Shown piece by piece: positions 1 to 4,701 of a DNA stretch of 6,050 nucleotides. The stretch comes from Syntrophaceae bacterium (GTDB lineage: Bacteria; Desulfobacterota; SM23-61). Position numbers and translations under genes: made by a program. Every line of letters starts with the position of its first letter. The stretch's first letter is position 1. Where the stretch lies: positions 6,762 through 12,811 of the forward strand of contig PMCE01000537.1 in the NCBI GenBank assembly GCA_003154025.1, in the 5' to 3' direction. A model generated the notes under the pieces. That model did not search any database. It had not been told where the DNA came from and saw only the letters and a list, made by a program, of their open reading frames with translations.

Positions 1-1626
1 GCCGTTTCCCGAGGATCGAAAGAACAGAGCCGTCCGGGCGCGTTCGCGGCGGCGAAAAACTTCCACCGCCAGGCGCTTCACTCCCTGTCCGACCTGGCCA
101 ACGAGATTCGGAGCCCCCTGAACAATCTCCAGGCGGGGAACCGGTCCCTGCTGGAAACAAACCTGGCCCCCGAGCAGAGGGAATTCGCCGAAAAGTCTCT
201 GGCTTCGGCGGACTCTCTCCTGACCCTGGTCAATGATCTTCTGGACTACTCCCGGGTCGAAGAAGGGGAACTCCCCCTGGCCAGGATGAATTTCGACCTG
301 CGGACGACTTTGGAGGACACCGCTCAGTTGCTGGCCATCCGGGCCCGGGAGAAAGGTCTGGAACTGGGCCTCCTGGTTCATCATGAAGTTCCCTCCCTCC
401 TGTCCGGCGACCCGGGCCGACTCCGCCAGGTCCTGATAAATTTTACCCTTCTCGCCCTCCAATACACCGGCAAGGGAGAGATCCTGATTCAGGTCACTCT
501 GGAGAAGGAGACTAAGACCCGGGCCGCGGTCCATTTCGCCGTGATGAATACGGGGCAAGGGATTTCACCCGCCCGCCAGGCCCGGCTCTTTGAGTTCCCG
601 CCCCGTCCCGGGGCCTTCGGAAAAAGGAGGTGGGGAGGTACGGAGGTCGGGCTTGCCCTTTCCCAAAAGCTGGTGGAGAAGATGGAGGGCAAGATCGGGT
701 TCGAAAGCAGCAACAAACAGGGGTCAACCATTTGGTTCACCGCTGTTTTCCAGAAACAAAAATCGAATGGGGGAACCCCGGAGATTACCCCGCAGAGTTT
801 ACAGGGGCACCGGGTCCTGATCGTGGACGAACAACCCGGCAGCCGGCAGGCCCTGCTGGAGCAGCTCAGCGGCTGGGGATGCCTGCCGGAAGCCGCCGGA
901 GGGGGCAGAGAAGCCCTGGTCAAACTCTGCCAGGCGGTCGAAGACCGGACCCCCTATTCTCTTGCGGTTTTGAGCAAGGAGATGGAAGAGATGGACGGCA
1001 TCACCCTCGCCCAGGAGATCCAGAGGGCCCCCGCTCTGTCGGGAACCCTTCTAGTCCTGCTGACTTCTCAGGGTAACCGAGGAGAAGGAAAATTGATGCA
1101 GGATATGGGGGTCGCCGCCTATCTCACCAAGCCGGTGAAAAGTTCCCAGCTCCGGGATTGTCTGGCTCTGGCCGTAAGCCGGAAAAAGTCGCCGGAGGAA
1201 TTCGCGGGCGCCCCTCTCATTACCCGGTATTTTCTAGCCGAAGAGAAGAAGCGCAGGATTCGGGTCCTCATCGCTTCGAACGACATTCATGTTCAGAAAG
1301 CAGCCCTCCAGACGCTCCAGAAGATCGGCTACGGGGCGGATGTAGTTCCTTCCGGCAATGAGGTCCTGACCACCCTGGCCAAGGCCCCTTACGACCTGGT
1401 GTTGATGGACACCGACCTCCCCCAGGTGGACGGCATGGCAGCCGCCATCCGCCGGAAGGAAAAACAAACCGGCCATCATATCCCCATCGTGGGAATGACC
1501 CCCCAGACCGTCGGGAAAAGCCGGCAGAGGTGTATGGAAGCGGAAATGGATGATTACATTCTCAAACCGCTCCAGTCGATTGACCTGGCGGCTGTGCTGG
1601 ATCGTTTTCTATCGGAGGCGGATTAG
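1..1626 (+). CDS. Hybrid sensor histidine kinase-like protein, C-terminal part, probable pseudokinase (5' end outside window)
   Basis: The reading frame is open from base 1 to the TAG at 1624-1626 (541 residues visible). The ATG at 286 is internal, because a HisKA domain is encoded before it. Domains in window residues are HisKA at about 20-90, HATPase_c at about 130-250, REC1 at about 270-390 and REC2 at about 420-540. The H-box reads LANEIRSPLNNL, with Asn34 (bases 100-102) where the phosphoacceptor His belongs. The N-box second Asn is Leu151, the G1 box starts NTGQG instead of DTGxG (Asn183), and the G2 box is GTEVG instead of GTGLG. REC1 has Ser325 at the phosphoacceptor Asp but keeps Thr355 and Lys377. 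REC2 keeps Asp470, Thr500 and Lys522, but its acidic pair is Ser-Asn (426-427). In this family, autophosphorylation needs the His and intact ATP boxes, so the protein is inferred to be catalytically dead and perhaps a scaffold or sensor. Any N-terminal sensor lies upstream. The fold assignment is sure; the role is unknown. Confidence 0.9.
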   Translation, partial: AVSRGSKEQSRPGAFAAAKNFHRQALHSLSDLANEIRSPLNNLQAGNRSLLETNLAPEQREFAEKSLASADSLLTLVNDLLDYSRVEEGELPLARMNFDLRTTLEDTAQLLAIRAREKGLELGLLVHHEVPSLLSGDPGRLRQVLINFTLLALQYTGKGEILIQVTLEKETKTRAAVHFAVMNTGQGISPARQARLFEFPPRPGAFGKRRWGGTEVGLALSQKLVEKMEGKIGFESSNKQGSTIWFTAVFQKQKSNGGTPEITPQSLQGHRVLIVDEQPGSRQALLEQLSGWGCLPEAAGGGREALVKLCQAVEDRTPYSLAVLSKEMEEMDGITLAQEIQRAPALSGTLLVLLTSQGNRGEGKLMQDMGVAAYLTKPVKSSQLRDCLALAVSRKKSPEEFAGAPLITRYFLAEEKKRRIRVLIASNDIHVQKAALQTLQKIGYGADVVPSGNEVLTTLAKAPYDLVLMDTDLPQVDGMAAAIRRKEKQTGHHIPIVGMTPQTVGKSRQRCMEAEMDDYILKPLQSIDLAAVLDRFLSEAD

Positions 1627-1939
1627 CCCTCCGGTCATCTCCCCTTTTGAATTCCTGGCCTCAGCGTGGCTCCCTTCGCTCTTCCCGGGCGGCCTGGAGA
1701 AAGACTCTATCTCCTTCAGGCCTTGCGGGGAGAAGATTGCCAGCTCCTCTGCCTGGCGTTTTGGGCGCCCGGTTCAAAGCCCGCCGGGCCACCGTCTCCT
1801 GCTGTGGAGAGATTCTGAAGCGAGGCAATTCCCCGCCTTCATTTCCGCCAAGCAGGCGGAAGGTGTTTTGCATTTCAGGCATTGCCAAGCTTGCCTTAGC
1901 CCGGGAAAGAGAATCGCAGAAGTGAGGGGGGGAAAATAA
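1627..1939. other. Noncoding, hairpin-rich spacer
   Basis: No convincing protein is encoded in this 313-base stretch. The open frames that cross it give Arg/Pro/Ser-rich translations with no recognisable domain and no good ribosome binding site. The DNA contains several inverted repeats. GGCCTG and CAGGCC lie at 1691-1696 and 1717-1722. GCCCGG and CCGGGC lie at 1767-1772 and 1784-1789. GGCAAT and ATTGCC lie at 1824-1829 and 1881-1886, enclosing the perfect TTCCGCC / GGCGGAA hairpin at 1843-1861. The palindrome CAAGCTTG lies at 1886-1893. It could be a dispersed intergenic repeat, a decayed gene or a structured RNA; sequence alone does not decide. Confidence 0.55.
1842..1869 (+). terminator. 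Possible intrinsic terminator downstream of the hybrid kinase-like gene
   Basis: A perfect 7-bp stem, TTCCGCC (1843-1849) with GGCGGAA (1855-1861), closes on the loop AAGCA. A short T-run (1866-1869) follows within a T-rich stretch. The stem is strong but the T-tract is short and offset by four bases, and it sits about 220 bases after the stop codon, so function is uncertain. Confidence 0.35.
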
Positions 1940-1980
1940 TTACCGGTGGACGGAGGCCGGGGAAAGCGGTAAAATAATTA
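1933..1980. repeat. AAAATAATTA direct repeat pair with nested TTACCG/CGGTAA inverted repeat
   Basis: The 10-mer AAAATAATTA occurs at 1933-1942 and again at 1971-1980, 38 bases apart start to start. Within the pair, TTACCG (1940-1945) is the inverted complement of CGGTAA (1967-1972). The elements bracket the -35 box and overlap the -10 box of the proposed promoter, so they could be an operator. AT-rich chance similarity is also possible. Confidence 0.4.
1947..1975 (+). promoter_or_regulatory. Sigma-70-like promoter for the DUF1178 gene
   Basis: A -35 candidate TGGACG (1947-1952, 4 of 6 to TTGACA) is separated by exactly 17 bases from a -10 candidate TAAAAT (1970-1975, 5 of 6 to TATAAT). Transcription would start near 1982, about 20 bases before the ATG at 2002 and just before the ribosome binding site AGGAG (1986-1990). 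This is a motif match only. Confidence 0.45.
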
Positions 1981-2001
1981 GAAATAGGAGATGCTTTAAG
2001 C

Positions 2002-2436
2002 ATGATTATCTTTGATCTAACCTGCTCCCAAGGCCATAAGTTTGAGTGCTGGTTCAAGAGCAACAAGGCTTTTGAGGAACAGAAGGCCTTCGGGGTCATT
2101 CATTGCCCCGTCTGCAATGATCAACGGATTGAGAAGGCCATCTCCACCTTTGGAATAAAGAAATACAACGTCCCGGAACAGAAACCCGAAACCCCGGCCG
2201 TGCCCGCGGAAGAAAAAATCGACCCCTACCAGGCCCTCCAGGTCATTACCGAATATGTCAACAAGAATTTCGAGGATGTAGGGCTGAATTTTACCAGTGA
2301 GGCCTTAAAGATCCATTGGGGCGAGTCCCAAAAACGGAATATCAAAGGGATGACTCTCCCGGGGGAGGAAAAGGTCCTGCAGGACGAGGGTGTCCCCTTC
2401 GTTAAAATCCCGGTCCTGAAGCGGCTGGATAATTAA
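2002..2436 (+). CDS. DUF1178 family protein
   Basis: Complete at 144 residues, close to the usual family length. The N-terminus MIIFDLTCSQGHKFECWF carries the family signature (hydrophobic strand, then CxxGHxFExWF). Cys8 and His12, together with Cys35-Pro-Val-Cys38, form an apparent zinc-ribbon-like metal site. The family-typical FExQ segment (FEEQ) lies at 24-27. The C-terminal half (about 75-144) contains the IHWGE and GM/TLPGEE segments that align with the IHYGE and GEATPEE regions of relatives. No signal peptide or membrane segment is visible, so it is probably cytoplasmic. The ATG at 2002 is preceded by AGGAG at 1986-1990 (11-base spacing). The biochemical function of the family is unknown. 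It has its own likely promoter and is closed by the terminator at 2477-2508. Family identity is confident; role is not. Confidence 0.9.
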   Translation: MIIFDLTCSQGHKFECWFKSNKAFEEQKAFGVIHCPVCNDQRIEKAISTFGIKKYNVPEQKPETPAVPAEEKIDPYQALQVITEYVNKNFEDVGLNFTSEALKIHWGESQKRNIKGMTLPGEEKVLQDEGVPFVKIPVLKRLDN

Positions 2437-2476
2437 GAAAACCGGGATGCATCTGTTCTTCTCGAAACTGGATCGG

Positions 2477-2508
2477 CCCCGTTTCTGATTTTAGAAATGG
2501 GGTTTTTT
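2477..2508 (+). terminator. Strong intrinsic terminator between the DUF1178 gene and tag
   Basis: CCCCGTTTCT (2477-2486) pairs with AGAAATGGGG (2493-2502) over 10 bp, including one G-T pair, with a 6-base loop. Six T residues follow directly (2503-2508). This is a textbook rho-independent terminator. It ends five bases before the tag ribosome binding site, leaving no room for a promoter downstream of it. It may therefore act as a conditional attenuator for tag as well as ending the DUF1178 transcript. Confidence 0.85.
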
Positions 2509-2513
2509 ATTTC

Positions 2514-2519
2514 GGAGGG
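2514..2519 (+). promoter_or_regulatory. Ribosome binding site that fixes the tag start at 2524
   Basis: GGAGGG lies four bases before the ATG at 2524. An in-frame upstream ATG at 2497 is inside the 3' arm of the terminator hairpin and has no ribosome binding site. The 2524 start also places Cys5 and His18 where the family has Cys4 and His17. Confidence 0.75.
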
Positions 2520-2523
2520 ATGT

Positions 2524-3108
2524 ATGAAACCGCGATGCAGTTGGGCCGGCACGGACCCCCTGTACGTTGCCTACCACGACCGGGAATGGGGGGTGCCCCT
2601 CCATGATGATCGAAAGTTGTTTGAAATGCTTATCCTGGAAGGGGCCCAGGCAGGACTGAGCTGGATTACCATCCTGCGAAAACGGGAGGCTTTCCGTGAA
2701 GCCTTCGACCGTTTCGACCCGTCGAAGGTAGGCGGGTATGACCAGGAGCGGGTCCGAGAATTACTCAACAACCCCGGCATCATCCGGAACCGGCTGAAAA
2801 TTCACGCCGCCGTTCAAAATGCCCAAGCCTTCTTGAATATCGCGGAAGAGTTCGGGTCCTTTGACCGTTACCTTTGGCAGTTTGTCGAAGGGCGCCCCTT
2901 GCAGAACCGATGGGGCCGCGGACAGGATATCCCCGCGCGCACCGGGGAATCGGATGCCCTCAGTCAGGACTTGAAAAAGAGGGGCTTTAAGTTTGTAGGC
3001 TCCACCATCTGTTATGCCTTCATGCAGGCGGTGGGAATGGTAAACGATCATCTCACCACTTGTTTCCGCCACGCCGAAATAAACCGGGCCGGAGGGGAAA
3101 GGAAATAA
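2524..3108 (+). CDS. tag: DNA-3-methyladenine glycosylase I
   Basis: Base-excision repair enzyme that removes 3-methyladenine from alkylated DNA. At 194 residues it is close to E. coli Tag (187). All key family features are visible. The zinc-binding set is Cys5, His18, His176 and Cys180. The YHDREWGVP segment is at 17-25. The FEMLILEGAQAGLSW segment at 33-47 carries the catalytic-site Glu39 and the base-stacking Trp47. The C-terminal GFKFVGSTICYAFMQAVG / VNDHLTTCF signature is also present. Nothing essential is missing, and the enzyme is probably active and cytoplasmic. The gene follows the DUF1178 gene on the same strand, but an intrinsic terminator separates them and ends just before the tag ribosome binding site. 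Expression must therefore come from readthrough or from a promoter upstream of the hairpin. The 3' end faces the convergent enolase-like gene across a repeat-filled gap of about 100 bases. Confidence 0.96.
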   Translation: MKPRCSWAGTDPLYVAYHDREWGVPLHDDRKLFEMLILEGAQAGLSWITILRKREAFREAFDRFDPSKVGGYDQERVRELLNNPGIIRNRLKIHAAVQNAQAFLNIAEEFGSFDRYLWQFVEGRPLQNRWGRGQDIPARTGESDALSQDLKKRGFKFVGSTICYAFMQAVGMVNDHLTTCFRHAEINRAGGERK

Positions 3109-3109
3109 A

Positions 3110-3206
3110 GTGCTGCCGTTTTAAAAGAAGTGCTGCTGTGCTGCCGTGCTGCCGTTAGAATCGCTTTTTTGAACTGCAGCACTCTCGAACAGCAGCACCG
3201 CAGCAC
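3110..3206. repeat. GTGCTGC / GCAGCAC inverted-repeat cluster in the convergent gap
   Basis: Four direct copies of GTGCTGC (3110-3116, 3130-3136, 3138-3144, 3146-3152) face three copies of its reverse complement GCAGCAC (3176-3182, 3192-3198, 3200-3206). They are separated by a central spacer containing T6 (3165-3170). The two halves can pair in several registers to form long hairpins. The element fills nearly the whole 103-base space between tag and the enolase-like gene. It may serve as a bidirectional transcription end or mRNA-stabilising stem, although no stem is followed directly by a good T-tract. It could instead be a dispersed intergenic repeat. Confidence 0.8.
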
Positions 3207-3211
3207 GGTCT

Positions 3212-4492
3212 TTAAGATTTTCCTTTCAGCCCTCTTTTCCCCAGGAACTTCGCCCGGCTTCCCAGTTCCGCTTCGATCTGCAAAAAGCGGTTGCCCCGCG
3301 GGCCCGTGGCGCTCTCCCGGACCGTCCCGCAGTTCAACCCCACCGAGTAGTCGGCGATATCGGCTCCCTCCCCCCGGCTGTCGCAGGGCATGATCCCGTA
3401 GGAATTCCGGTAGGCTATCTGGACCATCTCAAAGGCTTCCGTAATGGTCCCGATCTGGTTCACTTTCAACAGAACCGTGTTCGCCGCACCCGTATCGATC
3501 CCTTTCTTCAGCCGTTCGGTGTTGGTCGTGAAGAGATCGTCACCCACCACTTGAATTCCCAGCTCCCGGGTCAGAATGGCGTGTCCCTCATAATCGTCCT
3601 CGTCGAGAGGGTCTTCCAGAATGATGAAGGGATAATCCTTTACCATTTTCCGGTAGCCCTCCATCAGGTCCTCCCGGGTTTTGTCCTCGGCGGAGAAGAG
3701 ACCCACGAACCGCCCTCGGTCTTTCTCATAGTAGGTTGCGGCGGCCACGTCGACCTGGAAGCCCACTTTCCCTCCATAGCCCAGCCGGTTGAGGGTTTCG
3801 CTCATCAGGTCCCACATCTCCCGGTCGTGCCGGATCAAGCCGGCTTGGATGACCGGATGGCTCGTCCGCGAGACTTTGGGAATCCGAAATTTCCTGTTCA
3901 GCACTTCTCGCCACTCGGTCGAAAGGTCCCAAACGGCGTAAGAAGCCTCCGAGAAAGTATCGAATCCATAAGCCATAAAGGAGTAAGTCGGTTTTCCGCC
4001 GGACCGTTTTCCGCCCCCGTACCGGTCGCTGCCCACGAAGCAGATCTCCCCCGGTACGGGCAGGGTACAGGCGTTCACCCCGCCGATGTGCTGATACAGG
4101 GGGATTTCCAAACTCGCCGCTCCAGCCTTCAGGGCCGCCGCCGATACCGCGGCCGTGGCGTTCCCTCCGAGGCGGGGCTTGGCATCGGGCCCCCCGAGGT
4201 TGAGCATCCGGTCATCGACCTCCAGCTGTTTGGCCGCATCCACGCCCTTGAGCGCGGGAGCGATGACCTGATTCACATTGTTCACCGCCTTCTGCACTCC
4301 CCTCCCCCGCCATTTGGTGCCGCCATCGTAGGCAAACTCCACTTCATGCTGGCCCACGGAGATCCCCGCGGTGCATAGGGCGACTCCAACGGCGCCGTTT
4401 TCCGTTTTCACCGTCGCCTCGATTCCGGGGTGCCCGCGGTCCGAATAAACCTGCCGTGCGCTTACCGATACGATGGCCCTTCCTGAAACCAT
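3212..4492 (-). CDS. Enolase-like protein, divergent active site
   Basis: 426 residues, the length of bacterial enolase, collinear with it from SDRGHPGIEA (17-26) to the C-terminus. The C-terminal barrel is clearly enolase: VDVAAATYYE (247-256), ILEDPLDEDDY (291-301), VGDDLFTTNT (316-325) and LLKVNQIGT (341-349). The metal ligands Asp248, Glu293 and Asp318 and the catalytic Lys343 are kept. Two active-site glutamates are lost: the QEFM segment reads YSFM (Ser171 for Glu168 of yeast enolase), and the GDEGG loop that carries Glu211 has no equivalent around 205-215. SHRSGET is replaced by CDSRGEG (370-376) with about two residues deleted after it, and the KTG lysine is Arg392. SGAST is changed to AGISV, keeping Ser45. 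A Gly/Lys/Arg-rich loop (154-169) replaces the GGxHA region. The start is supported by AAGGAGG at 4507-4501, eight bases before the ATG. It is unlikely to be the housekeeping enolase; the substrate is unknown, possibly the product of the upstream kinase-like gene. Confidence 0.85.
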   Translation of the reverse strand: MVSGRAIVSVSARQVYSDRGHPGIEATVKTENGAVGVALCTAGISVGQHEVEFAYDGGTKWRGRGVQKAVNNVNQVIAPALKGVDAAKQLEVDDRMLNLGGPDAKPRLGGNATAAVSAAALKAGAASLEIPLYQHIGGVNACTLPVPGEICFVGSDRYGGGKRSGGKPTYSFMAYGFDTFSEASYAVWDLSTEWREVLNRKFRIPKVSRTSHPVIQAGLIRHDREMWDLMSETLNRLGYGGKVGFQVDVAAATYYEKDRGRFVGLFSAEDKTREDLMEGYRKMVKDYPFIILEDPLDEDDYEGHAILTRELGIQVVGDDLFTTNTERLKKGIDTGAANTVLLKVNQIGTITEAFEMVQIAYRNSYGIMPCDSRGEGADIADYSVGLNCGTVRESATGPRGNRFLQIEAELGSRAKFLGKRGLKGKS

Positions 4493-4500
4493 ACCATCCT

Positions 4501-4507
4501 CCTCCTT
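4501..4507 (-). promoter_or_regulatory. Ribosome binding site of the enolase-like gene
   Basis: Reading the minus strand, AAGGAGG is followed after eight bases by the ATG at 4492-4490. A second, out-of-frame ATG at 4497-4495 lies inside the spacer and is ignored. No convincing promoter was found between this site and the end of the upstream gene, which fits co-transcription with the kinase-like gene. Confidence 0.7.
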
Positions 4508-4556
4508 TTATACGATTGTTGCCTTGGATACGCGAATTTTACCCTGTATGAACTGG

Positions 4557-4701
4557 CAAGCAAGCACCAAATTCCAAGCGCCAAAAAACAAATAAGCACC
4601 AAATAACAAATTCCAAAAAAAGAAAAGTGGGTTTCGATCGTTGAAATTTGGGATTTGGAAATTATTCGGAATTTGAGATTTGGATATTGGGATTTGGGAT
4701 T
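4557..4701. repeat. Low-complexity inverted repeat of CAAATTCC / GGAATTTG type
   Basis: The left arm (about 4557-4618) is nearly free of G-T words and built from CACCAAAT, CAAATTCCAA and AACAAAT units. The right arm (about 4645-4701) is built from the complementary GGGATTTGG, GGAATTTGAG and GGATATTGGGATTTGGG units. They can fold into an imperfect hairpin around a central segment of about 26 bases. The element fills the 169-base space between the kinase-like and enolase-like genes and overlaps the 3' end of the former. Base composition differs sharply from the GC-rich genes on either side. Similar low-complexity intergenic repeats occur in many environmental genomes; their role is not known to me. 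Confidence 0.75.

Noticed and set aside
286..1626. Treating ATG 286 as the start of the hybrid kinase-like gene
   Set aside because: The same frame is open to base 1 and encodes a recognisable HisKA domain before this Met, so the ATG is internal.
1550..1939. Overlapping open frames across the end of the kinase-like gene and the following spacer
   Set aside because: The translations are Arg/Ser/Pro-rich and low in information, they overlap a confident domain in another frame, and they lack a ribosome binding site.
2497..2523. Upstream in-frame ATG of tag
   Set aside because: It lies in the terminator hairpin and would add nine residues not found in the family. The ATG at 2524 has a ribosome binding site.
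3110..3206. CRISPR array
   Set aside because: The units are seven bases long, irregularly spaced, and present in both orientations without spacers of regular length.
3551..4378. Long open frame on the plus strand opposite the enolase-like gene
   Set aside because: It is antisense to a clear enolase-family protein, has no ribosome binding site or recognisable domain, and long antisense frames are expected in GC-rich genes.
3212..4492. Calling this gene the housekeeping enolase (eno)
   Set aside because: Both active-site glutamates, the SHRSGET motif and the KTG lysine are missing, so the standard name would overstate its function.
4508..4560. Promoter for the enolase-like gene (TATAAA or TAAAAT on the minus strand)
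   Set aside because: TATAAA abuts the ribosome binding site, and neither -10 candidate has a convincing -35 box at 16-18 bases.
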